Below are positions 24,175-31,860 of a DNA stretch of 64,000 bases, piece by piece. The stretch is from Agromyces luteolus (GTDB lineage: Bacteria; Actinomycetota; Actinomycetes; Actinomycetales; Microbacteriaceae), in NCBI RefSeq assembly GCF_009729855.1, contig NZ_WODA01000007.1, forward strand, positions 124,001 through 188,000, given 5' to 3'. Position 1 is the first letter of the stretch, and each line of letters opens with the position of its first letter. The translations under genes were made by a program, and so were the position numbers. The notes beneath the pieces are model-generated. The model saw nothing but the letters and a program-made list of their open reading frames with translations, ran no database searches and was not told the DNA's origin.

Positions 24175-24543
24175 TCAGCGCTCGACCGCAGCGCCGTGCT
24201 CGCCGAGCCAGTCGCGCAGCACCGCCGCGTGATTGCGCACGGCATCCCGCGCGCCGTACAGCAGCGTCACGCGGTCACGCTCGCCCGCGAGCGCCAGCAG
24301 CGCCAGCGCCGCCGGGTTGCCGTCGAGCTCCGTGCGGTACCGCACGGCGAACTCGTCGAACCGATCGTCGTCGGCGCGGTGCCACTCGGTGCGCAGCTCG
24401 GGGGAGGGCGCGGCATCCTTCGCCCACTCGTCGAGTTCGGCGCGCTCCTTCGAGATGCCGCGCGGCCAGAGGCGGTCGACCAGGATCCGGACGCCATCGG
24501 ATGCCTCGGGGTCGTCGTAGACGCGCTTGATCGCGATGGCCAT
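24175..24543 (-). CDS. DUF488 family protein
   Basis: 122 residues. IKRVYDDPEASDGVRILVDRLWPRGISKERAELDEWAKDAAPS and the later RYRTELDGN and LLYGARD are the standard DUF488 (YeaO-like) blocks. The family is widespread and uncharacterised, with a suggested role in metal or stress response. It is short, cytoplasmic and full length. A CACACT hexamer six bases before ATG may be a leaderless -10. Confidence 0.85.
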   Translation of the reverse strand: MAIAIKRVYDDPEASDGVRILVDRLWPRGISKERAELDEWAKDAAPSPELRTEWHRADDDRFDEFAVRYRTELDGNPAALALLALAGERDRVTLLYGARDAVRNHAAVLRDWLGEHGAAVER

Positions 24544-24602
24544 GCGGCCAGTGTGCTCCCGCGGAGCCCGGCGGGCAACGGCATCGGCAACGGGCAGCGC
24601 AC

Positions 24603-25700
24603 CTACGCCGCGACCGCCGCCCGCTGCTCCAGCACGATCTGCTGCACCGCGGCCCGCCCCGCGCGATTCGCGCCGACGGTCGACTGCGACGGTCCGTAGC
24701 CGATGAGGAACAGTCGAGGGTCGTCGAGCGAACGGGTGTCGGCGACGCGGAAGCCGCCGGCGCGGGTCCGCAGGCCGAGCGGTGCGAGGTGGTCGAGCGC
24801 TGGCCGGAACCCGGTCGCCCAGAGGATCACATCCGCTGGAAGGAACGACCCGTCGGGCATGCGCACGCCGTCCTCCTCGATCGAGGCGAACATCGGATGC
24901 CGCACCAGCACGCCGCGCGCCTGTGCCGCGCGTGCCCACGGCGTCCAGTGCATGCCGGTGACGGCGATGACGCTGCCGGGCGGCAGGCCCTCGCGCACGC
25001 GCGCCTCGACGCCGGCGATCGCCGCGGTGCGGGCGGGCAGGTCGAAGTCCTCCTCGACCCACCGCGGTTCGCGACGCGTCATCCACGTCGTGTCGGCGAC
25101 GTGCGAGATCTCGTCGAGCAGCTGCACGGCAGAGACCCCGGCGCCGACGATGATCACCCGCTTCCCGGCGAACTCCTCGGCCGACACGTAGTCGGCGACG
25201 TGCAACTGCCGCCCGCGGAAGCGGTCGATGCCGGGGTAGTAGGGGCGGAACGGGCGCGTCCAGGTGCCGGTCGCGTTGATGACGGAGCGCGCCGCCCAGG
25301 TGCCGCGATCCGTCTCGACGAGGAGCCGGCCGTGCGGGTCCTCGTCGGCGCGGCGCACCGCGCGCACGCGGACCGGACGCTGCACGTCGAGGTCGAACCG
25401 CCGCTCGTACTCGGCGAAGTACGGCGGAAGCACCTCGCGGCTCGGCGCTGCCGGGTCGGCGGGAGGCACCGGGTGGCCGGGCAGTTCGTGGATGCCGTTG
25501 ACCGTCCCCATCCGGAGCGACGCCCAGCGGTGCTGCCATGCGCCGCCGGGTGCGGGGTTCGCGTCGAGCACGACGAAGGTGTCGGCGGCCGCCGGATCCC
25601 GCCCGACGGGCGCGAAGCCGCGCCGCCGGAGGTGATGGGCGGCCGAGAGCCCCGCCTGACCGGCGCCGATCACGGCGACGTCGACAGCAACTGCATCCAC
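24603..25700 (-). CDS. Flavin-dependent monooxygenase-like NAD(P)/FAD oxidoreductase
   Basis: 365 residues. Two dinucleotide-binding motifs are present: VAVIGAGQAGLSAA at the N-terminus (FAD) and VIIVGAGVSAVQL near 185 (NADPH). ATGFRPALDHL near 310 is the class B monooxygenase/thioredoxin-reductase-like ATG motif. It is shorter than Baeyer-Villiger enzymes and resembles CzcO/YdeS-type flavin proteins. The substrate is unknown. GTG 25700 is chosen because it places the FAD motif at residue 9; the binding site is weak. It is followed 59 bases on by DUF488 in the same direction. Confidence 0.8.
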   Translation of the reverse strand: MDAVAVDVAVIGAGQAGLSAAHHLRRRGFAPVGRDPAAADTFVVLDANPAPGGAWQHRWASLRMGTVNGIHELPGHPVPPADPAAPSREVLPPYFAEYERRFDLDVQRPVRVRAVRRADEDPHGRLLVETDRGTWAARSVINATGTWTRPFRPYYPGIDRFRGRQLHVADYVSAEEFAGKRVIIVGAGVSAVQLLDEISHVADTTWMTRREPRWVEEDFDLPARTAAIAGVEARVREGLPPGSVIAVTGMHWTPWARAAQARGVLVRHPMFASIEEDGVRMPDGSFLPADVILWATGFRPALDHLAPLGLRTRAGGFRVADTRSLDDPRLFLIGYGPSQSTVGANRAGRAAVQQIVLEQRAAVAA

Positions 25701-25770
25701 GCATGCCCGAACCGCGCCGGCATCCCCGGTATTCCAGTCACTGCTGCGGCGGCCGCCGCCGGCGATCCGC

Positions 25771-26646
25771 TCAATCGGGTACGCGGGCCACCTGGAAGGT
25801 GCCGTCGGCATGCCATTCGGCGACGAGGAGGTCGGTGTCCGCGGCCTCCGCGGCGATCCCGTCGGCGAGCACGCCGTCGGCGACGAGCCCGACCGGGATC
25901 CGCGTCCGCAGTGCCAGGCCCTCCGTGGCGAGCACGTCGAGCGTCGCGCACTTCGACGCCATTCCCGCGGTCCCCATGCGGGCGACGAGGCAGCCGACCC
26001 GATCCGGCGTCGCGACCGCATACACGGCCAGACCGGCGATCGGACCGTCGGGGCCGAGGATCATCGCGGACCGCGCGAAGGGATAGGCCGCCTCGACCCA
26101 ACCGTCCCGCACGTCCGGGACGAGTTCCGGATCGCGGAACGCGGCCATCGTGCCGGGGGTCCGATCCCGGTCGGCCGTGCCGGCGATCGCACCGCCGGCG
26201 GGTGGCGCGGCGGGGACCACGCTGACGGTCACGGAGGGTCGGTTCGCAGGTGACTGCGATCCATCGCCCCGATCACCGAGCGTCGGCCCGACCGCGAACG
26301 CGATCGCCGCGACCGCCACGAGGATCCCCGCAGCGATACCGCCCGCGCGGCGGTGGTGCGCACCCGCGCGTGCTCCCACCGGGTCGTCGCGCGAGCCCGG
26401 GTGGTCGCGCGAGCCCGGGTGGTCGCGCGAGCCCGGGTGGTCGCCCGTGCCGGCGTCATCGCGCCGGTCGGGGGTGGTCTCCGCCCCGGAGCCGCGCCGG
26501 TCGAGCTCGAGCAGGCGCCACTCGCTCTCGGTGACCAGCACCGACCGCCCGGTCAGGGGATCGACGCGCTCGACACGCGGATCGGCAGCCCCGGCGCGGG
26601 AGTAGACCCGCGCCTCGAGCGCCGCGCGTTCGTCCTCGGTGGCCAT
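25771..26646 (-). CDS. Membrane-anchored protein with HPGSRD repeats, function unknown
   Basis: 291 residues. An N-terminal charged cytoplasmic part (MATEDERAALEARVYSRAG, about 1-90) contains a DPLTGRSVLVTESEW segment and three copies of DHPGSR. One membrane helix (about 104-124) is followed by an extracytoplasmic domain (125-291). The layout resembles a membrane-bound regulator or anti-sigma-like protein, but no known domain was recognised. ATG 26646 is preferred over an upstream in-frame ATG. It is divergent from rpsO. Confidence 0.6.
   Translation of the reverse strand: MATEDERAALEARVYSRAGAADPRVERVDPLTGRSVLVTESEWRLLELDRRGSGAETTPDRRDDAGTGDHPGSRDHPGSRDHPGSRDDPVGARAGAHHRRAGGIAAGILVAVAAIAFAVGPTLGDRGDGSQSPANRPSVTVSVVPAAPPAGGAIAGTADRDRTPGTMAAFRDPELVPDVRDGWVEAAYPFARSAMILGPDGPIAGLAVYAVATPDRVGCLVARMGTAGMASKCATLDVLATEGLALRTRIPVGLVADGVLADGIAAEAADTDLLVAEWHADGTFQVARVPD
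26381..26452 (-). repeat. 18-base tandem repeat, four units
   Basis: GGGTSGTCGCGCGAGCCC occurs three times exactly or with one change, followed by a degenerate fourth copy. It encodes the DHPGSR repeat on the minus strand. Length changes would stay in frame. Confidence 0.9.
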
Positions 26647-26746
26647 GCTCGAACATCCCGTCGCCATGAGCCTACGCCTGAGGATGCGCCGCAGAGGGGC
26701 TCCCGTCCGGGGTCGCCCGGCGTCCGCCCCGCGGCATCCGCTCTGC

Positions 26747-26840
26747 TAGACTCTTGAGGTTGCCGTGAATCGGCCGCGCATCAAGAGAGCCCAGGCATCA
26801 GGCCCCGGGCAGCGCGCAACGAGAAGAAGGGATCCCATCT
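26747..26840 (+). promoter_or_regulatory. rpsO promoter and leader
   Basis: TAGACT (26747-26752) is a good -10 box, placing the start near 26759 and leaving an 80-base leader. The leader contains complementary segments (CCAGGCATCAGGCCCCGGGC) and a GAAGAAGGGA ribosome-binding site. S15 binds its own leader in several bacteria; that it does so here is inferred. Confidence 0.45.
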
Positions 26841-27110
26841 ATGGCACTGGATGCAGACATCAAGAAGGCGATCATCGAAGAGTACGCGACTCACCCCGGT
26901 GACACTGGATCCCCCGAGGTCCAGATCGCGATCCTCACCAAGCGGATCAAGGACCTCACCGAGCACCTCAAGGAGCACAAGCACGACCACCACTCGCGTC
27001 GTGGCCTGCTGCTCCTCGTGGGTCAGCGCCGTCGTCTGCTCGGCTACCTCGCCGACGTCGACATCAACCGCTACCGCTCGCTGATCGAGCGTCTCGGTCT
27101 GCGTCGCTGA
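26841..27110 (+). CDS. rpsO: 30S ribosomal protein S15
   Basis: 89 residues, exactly the usual length. Binds 16S rRNA in the platform of the small subunit. [27 protein letters not shown] and LLGYL are the family signature. ATG is preceded by a purine-rich binding site. In many Actinobacteria pnp follows directly; here it lies 12.8 kb downstream on the same strand. Confidence 0.98.
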   Translation: MALDADIKKAIIEEYATHPGDTGSPEVQIAILTKRIKDLTEHLKEHKHDHHSRRGLLLLVGQRRRLLGYLADVDINRYRSLIERLGLRR

Positions 27111-27167
27111 GCGCACTCGCCGCCGCACGGCGGCCGCGCGGCTCTCGATGACACCGCGAACTTCTTG

Positions 27168-27212
27168 CGAAGGCCCCCGCCCCGCTCACCACGAGCCGGC
27201 CGGGGGCCTTCG
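27168..27212 (+). terminator. rpsO terminator
   Basis: Perfect 12-bp stem CGAAGGCCCCCG with its complement and a 21-base loop, 58 bases after the rpsO stop. Confidence 0.7.
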
Positions 27213-27386
27213 TCGTGCGTGCCGAATGCGTGCAGCGGACGCCGCGGCATCCGATCGGGACCCGGCGACGCGCACGCCTCGCCCGCCGGTCGCAAGGGCC
27301 GGAAGGCCCGACCGCGCGGACGCACCGCCGCTAGCCTCCGATCGGCCGCGCGCAGGGCTGCCCGCGGCCGCACGAGGAGGACCGCG
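27213..27386 (+). promoter_or_regulatory. Upstream region of the M24 peptidase with -10 TAGCCT
   Basis: TAGCCT at 27332-27337 is the best -10 match, 50 bases before the ATG. A GAGGAGG binding site sits seven bases from the start codon. Nothing else was seen in this stretch. Confidence 0.4.
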
Positions 27387-28511
27387 ATGACCGAACCGAC
27401 GCCCGCCGCCTTCACCGCCGACGACTTCGCCGCGCGCATGCGCCGCGCCGCACGGTCGGCCGCCGACGCTGGCCTCGCCGGGCTCGTCGTGACGCCGGGG
27501 CCCGACCTCCGCTACCTGACGGGCTACCTCCCGGTGGCGATCACCGAGCGCCTCACGATGCTCGTGATCCCGGCGGAGGGCGACCCGTCGCTCGTCGTGC
27601 CGAAGCTCGAACGACCCGACGCCGAACGTGCCGCAGCCGCGCCGATCCTCCGCCTCGTCGACTGGATGGACGGCGACGATCCGTACGCCGCGGCCGCGCC
27701 GCTGCTCGCACCCGGGCGGTACGCGATGTCCGACTCCGCCTGGGCCATGCACCTGCTCGGCCTGCAGCAGCTCCTCGCGGGCACCTCGTACGTGTCGATG
27801 ACGACCGGACTGCCCATGCTCCGCGCCGTGAAGGACGCCGACGAGCTCGGACGGCTCGCCGCCGCAGCCGCGGCCGCCGACGCCACGTACGACGAGATCC
27901 TCGGCGCCGGCTTCGCCGGTCGCACCGAGGCGGAGGTCGCCGCCGACCTCGCCGCCGGGCTCATCGCCCACGGCCACTCGCAGGTCGACTTCACGGTCGT
28001 CGGCTCGGGTCCGAACGGCGCGAACCCGCACCACGAGCAGGGGGACCGCGTCATCGAGGACGGCGACATGGTCGTGCTCGACTTCGGCGGCCTGAAGCAC
28101 GGCTACGGCTCCGACACGACCCGCACGGTCCACGTCGGCGAGCCGACCGACGAGGAGCGCGCGGTGCACGACCTCGTCGTCCGCGCCCAGCAGGCGGGCT
28201 TCGAGGCCGTCCGCCCCGGCGCGCCGTGCCAGGAGATCGACCGCGTCGCCCGTGCGGTGATCACGGAGGCCGGGTACGGCGAGTACTTCATCCACCGCGT
28301 CGGGCACGGCATCGGGCTCACCACCCACGAGCCGCCCTACATGGTCGAGGGCGAGGAGACGCCGCTCGAGCCCGGCATGTGCTTCTCGATCGAGCCGGGG
28401 GTCTACCTGCCGGGCCGCTTCGGCGTGAGGATCGAGGACATCGTCACCGTCACGGAGGACGGGGGTCGTCGGCTGAACACCACGCCGCACGAGATGGCCG
28501 TCGTGCACTGA
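27387..28511 (+). CDS. M24-family Xaa-Pro aminopeptidase
   Basis: 374 residues. The creatinase-like N-terminal domain (about 20-145) is followed by the pita-bread metallopeptidase domain. Metal ligands are visible in order: VVLDFGG (Asp), GSDTTRT (Asp), HRVGHGIGLTTHE (His), MCFSIEPGVY (Glu) and GVRIEDIVTVTE (Glu). It would remove N-terminal residues from peptides with proline in second position, in the cytoplasm. Start set by GAGGAGG. It is convergent with the CGNR regulator gene. Confidence 0.92.
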   Translation: MTEPTPAAFTADDFAARMRRAARSAADAGLAGLVVTPGPDLRYLTGYLPVAITERLTMLVIPAEGDPSLVVPKLERPDAERAAAAPILRLVDWMDGDDPYAAAAPLLAPGRYAMSDSAWAMHLLGLQQLLAGTSYVSMTTGLPMLRAVKDADELGRLAAAAAAADATYDEILGAGFAGRTEAEVAADLAAGLIAHGHSQVDFTVVGSGPNGANPHHEQGDRVIEDGDMVVLDFGGLKHGYGSDTTRTVHVGEPTDEERAVHDLVVRAQQAGFEAVRPGAPCQEIDRVARAVITEAGYGEYFIHRVGHGIGLTTHEPPYMVEGEETPLEPGMCFSIEPGVYLPGRFGVRIEDIVTVTEDGGRRLNTTPHEMAVVH

Positions 28512-28551
28512 GGCCGGTGGCGCACCGGATGCCGGGAGGCGGCGGCACCCG

Positions 28552-29100
28552 TCAGTCGGCGCTCCGCGCCCGGTACGCCCGGGTCGCCATCCGGTTGCCG
28601 CAGCGCGTGCTGCAGTACCGCTTCGACGCGTTCTTCGAGAGGTCGACGAACACGCCCGTGCAGTCGTCGGCCTGGCACCGCGCGAGCCGGCCGATCCCGT
28701 CGGCGCGGATGACGTCGACGAGCGCCATCGCGGCCTCGACGAGCATGCGCTCGGCGAGCGGGCGTTCCTGCGAGACGGCGTGGATGTGCCAATCGAGCTC
28801 GTCGTGCCGCACGAGTCGGGGGATCGCGTGCGACTCCTCCAGGATCGCGTTGACGGCGCTCGCCATGGGGTCGCGCTCGAGCGTCCAGATCTCGCGCAGG
28901 CGACCGCGAACGGCGCGGACCTCGCCGAGTTCGCGCTCGTCGCCGTCGCGTCGACCGGAGAAGCCCCAGTGGTCGAGGAGGCCCGCCAGCTGTCCGGTCG
29001 TGGCGAGTTCGTCCTCGCCGGATTCGGACGCGCCGGGCACCGTGTCGGCGACGGCGGCCATGAACCCGAGCGCCGCGACCGTGTCATCGGTGAAAATCAT
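28552..29100 (-). CDS. CGNR zinc-finger regulator (ABATE domain)
   Basis: 182 residues. The N-terminal helical ABATE-like domain (about 1-125) and the C-terminal CGNR zinc finger (CQADDC...RYCSTRCGNRMATRAYRAR) are complete. CGNR proteins are probably stress-response transcription regulators with a ligand-binding N-terminus. AGGAGTC precedes the ATG. It is divergent from an EamA transporter that it may regulate; this is inferred from position only. Confidence 0.9.
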   Translation of the reverse strand: MIFTDDTVAALGFMAAVADTVPGASESGEDELATTGQLAGLLDHWGFSGRRDGDERELGEVRAVRGRLREIWTLERDPMASAVNAILEESHAIPRLVRHDELDWHIHAVSQERPLAERMLVEAAMALVDVIRADGIGRLARCQADDCTGVFVDLSKNASKRYCSTRCGNRMATRAYRARSAD

Positions 29101-29122
29101 TTGACTCCTGACATCCGCTCGG

Positions 29123-29139
29123 CTACTGTCACGAGCATA
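29123..29139. promoter_or_regulatory. Divergent -10 elements between CGNR and EamA genes
   Basis: TACTGT at 29123-29128 (plus strand) and TATGCT at 29134-29139 (minus strand) lie back to back in the 95-base gap. Confidence 0.4.
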
Positions 29140-29195
29140 ACGACGTTCGGTCCTCACAGGGGCCGACGGCGTGCGGACTGTGGAGGAGGGCGGCC

Positions 29196-30155
29196 GTGCG
29201 TGCATCACGGGGGATCGTCGGCATCGCGCTCGGGCTCGCTGCCGGGCTGGCATTCGGCGTCGGCGGCGTGTTCGTCAAGCCCCTGCTCGAGGCGGGCTGG
29301 TCGCCGGGTGCGGCGGTGCTCGCGCGCATCTCGATCGCGGCCGCGATCCTCGTCGTCCCGGCGCTGATCGCGCTCCGATTCGACCTCCGGCCGCTCTGGC
29401 GCGCCCGCTGGACCGTGCTGCTCTACGGCGTCGTCGCCGTCGCGGGCGTGCAGTTCGCGTTCTACGCGTCGCTCGAGCGCATCCCCGTCTCCATGACGCT
29501 CCTCATCGAGTACCTCGCGCCGATCGCGCTCGTCCTCTTCGCATGGGCGACCACCAGGCGGATGCCCCAGCTCATCGTCCTCGGCGGCTCCGCGCTCGCG
29601 CTGGCCGGGCTCTGGCTCGTGATCGGCCCCGGCGGCGGCGACCTCGACCCGATCGGCCTCGCGTTCGCCGCCGTCGCCATGATCGGTGTCTGCGTCTACT
29701 ACGCGATCGGCGAGCGGGCCACCGAGCACCTGCCGCCCGTCGCGCTCATCGCGGCCGGATTCGTCGTCGGCGCGATCGCCCTCGGCGTCGCCGGGCTGCT
29801 CGGCCTCATGCCCATGGAGGCGGCCCTCGTCGACGTCGACTTCCTCGGCGGGACCGCGCCGTGGTGGGTCCCGCTCCTCACCGTCGGGGCCGTCTCGACG
29901 GCGTTCGCGTACTCGGCGGGCATCGCCGCCATCCGCCTGCTGGGGTCGCGCGTCTCCTCCTTCCTCGGGCTGTCCGAGGTGATCTTCGCGGGCGTCGTCG
30001 GGTGGATCCTCCTCGGCGAGGCGCTCGGACCGCTGCAGGTCCTCGGCGGCGTCCTGATCCTCGGCGGGATCGTGCTCGTCAAGCTCGAGCGCGCACCGCG
30101 GGACGCGGTATCCGAAGCCGTTCCCGAGCCGCTTCCGGTCTCCACCTCGGCGTAG
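29196..30155 (+). CDS. EamA/DMT-family transporter
   Basis: 319 residues with ten hydrophobic segments arranged as two five-helix EamA repeats (about 8-140 and 150-290). KPLLEAGWSPGAAVLAR, LIEYLAPIALVLFAW and VSSFLGLSEVIFAGVVGWILLGE are typical. It would export or import a small metabolite or amino acid across the cytoplasmic membrane. GTG follows AGGAGGG. A luciferase-like oxidoreductase gene begins nine bases after its stop. Confidence 0.87.
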   Translation: MRASRGIVGIALGLAAGLAFGVGGVFVKPLLEAGWSPGAAVLARISIAAAILVVPALIALRFDLRPLWRARWTVLLYGVVAVAGVQFAFYASLERIPVSMTLLIEYLAPIALVLFAWATTRRMPQLIVLGGSALALAGLWLVIGPGGGDLDPIGLAFAAVAMIGVCVYYAIGERATEHLPPVALIAAGFVVGAIALGVAGLLGLMPMEAALVDVDFLGGTAPWWVPLLTVGAVSTAFAYSAGIAAIRLLGSRVSSFLGLSEVIFAGVVGWILLGEALGPLQVLGGVLILGGIVLVKLERAPRDAVSEAVPEPLPVSTSA

Positions 30156-30158
30156 GCT
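30153..30158 (+). promoter_or_regulatory. -10 TAGGCT overlapping the EamA stop codon
   Basis: The TAG stop of the EamA gene starts TAGGCT, which ends six bases before ATG 30165. This is the same arrangement as at 9177-9182. Confidence 0.45.
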
Positions 30159-30164
30159 CGGGCC

Positions 30165-31055
30165 ATGCGATTCGGCCTCGTCATCCTCCCGCAGTACGAC
30201 TGGCCGGAGGCGGCACGGCGATGGCGTCAGGCCGAGCAGCTCGGGTTCGACCACGCGTGGACGTACGACCACCTCTCGTGGCGCGGGCTCGCGGGCGAGC
30301 GGTGGCACGCGACGGTCCCGACGCTCACGGCCGCGGCCATGGTCACCGAGCGGATCCGGCTCGGCACGTTCGTCGCGAGCCCCAACTACCGCCACCCGGT
30401 TCCGTTCGCGAAGGACGTCGCCACGCTCGACCAGGTCTCGGGCGGACGCCTGATCCTCGGGCTCGGCTCGGGCGGCACCGGGTTCGACGCCTACGTGCTC
30501 GGGCAGTCCGAGCTCTCCGCGCGCGAGCGGTACGAGCGGTTCCGCGAGTTCACCGAGGCGCTCGACGTGCTGCTGCGATTCGAGCGCGGCTCCGGCGAGG
30601 GCATCTCGTACTCGGGCGACCGCTTCTCGGCGGTCTCCGCGCGCATGGTCGGCGAGCCGGCGCAGGAGCCGCGGATGCCGTTCCTCATGGCCGCGAACGG
30701 CCCCCGCGCGATGCGGCTCGCCGCGCGCTACGGCTCGGGCTGGGTCACCACCGGCGGCGGCGACCTCGCGACGGATGCCGCGTGGTGGGCCCACCTCGCC
30801 GACCTGGTCGCACGCCTCGACGACGCCCTCGCGGCCGAGGAGCGAGCGCCCGACGAGTTCGACCGCGTGCTCTCGCTCGACGGCGACACCCGGTACTCGA
30901 TGGCGAGCGTCGCGGCATTCGAGGACGCCGTCGGCCGGGCCCGCGACCTCGGGTTCACCGACGTCGTCGCGCACCGCCCGCGAGAGCACGGGCTGTACGC
31001 CGGCAGCGAGGCGGTGCTCGAGGAGATCGGGGCGCGCCTGCCCGCGCTCCGCTGA
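30165..31055 (+). CDS. LLM-class flavin-dependent oxidoreductase
   Basis: 296 residues with a luciferase-like TIM barrel. MRFGLVILPQYDW, AEQLGFDHAWTYDHLSW, VTERIRLGTFVASPNYRHPV and DQVSGGRLILGLGSGGTG are the usual segments binding reduced FMN or F420. The GLGSGGTGFD context resembles F420-dependent members, but the cofactor cannot be fixed from sequence. The substrate is unknown. Confidence 0.85.
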   Translation: MRFGLVILPQYDWPEAARRWRQAEQLGFDHAWTYDHLSWRGLAGERWHATVPTLTAAAMVTERIRLGTFVASPNYRHPVPFAKDVATLDQVSGGRLILGLGSGGTGFDAYVLGQSELSARERYERFREFTEALDVLLRFERGSGEGISYSGDRFSAVSARMVGEPAQEPRMPFLMAANGPRAMRLAARYGSGWVTTGGGDLATDAAWWAHLADLVARLDDALAAEERAPDEFDRVLSLDGDTRYSMASVAAFEDAVGRARDLGFTDVVAHRPREHGLYAGSEAVLEEIGARLPALR

Positions 31056-31095
31056 GGCCGCTCGTGGCCCGACGCGCCCGGTCGGATCCGCCGGG

Positions 31096-31101
31096 TAGCC
31101 T
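31096..31101 (+). promoter_or_regulatory. -10 TAGCCT before a leaderless GTG
   Basis: TAGCCT ends six bases before GTG 31108, which decides between two adjacent GTG codons (31105 and 31108) in favour of the second. Confidence 0.45.
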
Positions 31102-31107
31102 GTCGTG

Positions 31108-31740
31108 GTGTCCGCGCCCCGCTTCGTCTCCCCGCTCCGGTGGGAGCCGCTTCCGTATCTCGTCCTGGTGGCGCTCCTCCTGCTGACCGGTCTCGTCCGC
31201 CCCGACAGCGGGGGGTGGCTGGTGGCACTCCTCGTCGCGATCGCGCTGACTGCGGCGTGGGGCGTGGTCGCGTTCGTCCGCGAGCGACGCATGCGCAATC
31301 CCGACCCGATGGGCGACCTCGCGAGCCTCGACGGGATCGAGGTCGTCGACGCGGCGCCGGTCGCGGCCGAGGTGCGCAGCGTCGTGCCGGTCGTCGACGT
31401 CCACCGGCACCAGCCCGCCATCGACCTCGCCCGCCTCCACGGGGGAGCGTCGCAGCCCGCGATCCTCGTTCCTCGTGCGCGCCGCTGGCTCTCCCCGAGG
31501 TACCGCATCGGCGTGCAGCTCGTCGGCGGCGACCGGCCGCGGCACGCGGGGTTCCTCGGCGACGCGGCGGATGCGCGCTGGCGCGATGGGCTGGATGCGC
31601 TGCGGACCGCGCGCGGCGCGTACGTCAGGGTTCCGGCGGCCATCGAGGGGTCCGCCCGCCCGTTCCGCGTCGACGTCGACCTGAGCGGACTCGAGGCGAT
31701 CGCGGGCGACCGCGGCGAGGCATCCGTCGACGGGCCGTGA
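31108..31740 (+). CDS. Membrane protein of unknown function
   Basis: 210 residues. Two close hydrophobic helices (about 15-31 and 37-53) are followed by a basic stretch (RERRMRN) and a 150-residue soluble, cytoplasmic domain with RHQPAIDLARLHGGASQPAILVPRARRWLSPRYRIGVQLVGGD split across its middle. No family was recognised. It may be part of a unit with the preceding oxidoreductase, 52 bases away. It stands in front of the secreted aminopeptidase. Confidence 0.6.
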   Translation: MSAPRFVSPLRWEPLPYLVLVALLLLTGLVRPDSGGWLVALLVAIALTAAWGVVAFVRERRMRNPDPMGDLASLDGIEVVDAAPVAAEVRSVVPVVDVHRHQPAIDLARLHGGASQPAILVPRARRWLSPRYRIGVQLVGGDRPRHAGFLGDAADARWRDGLDALRTARGAYVRVPAAIEGSARPFRVDVDLSGLEAIAGDRGEASVDGP

Positions 31741-31798
31741 CGAATCTTCGCGCGTGATAGTCGGCGGCGCAGCCGAAGTCAAGACTGTTACCGGGGGA

Positions 31799-31815
31799 TA
31801 CGCTCCACGTAGTCT
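31799..31815 (+). promoter_or_regulatory. Possible promoter of the M28 peptidase
   Basis: TACGCT (31799-31804) and TAGTCT (31810-31815) are both -10-like, 45-60 bases before ATG 31861. AAGGAGAG provides the binding site. This 120-base gap contains no gene. Confidence 0.35.
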
Positions 31816-31860
31816 CGCCGGGAGGGCGCCGCCGAGGGCGCCCTCCGACAAGGAGAGACG

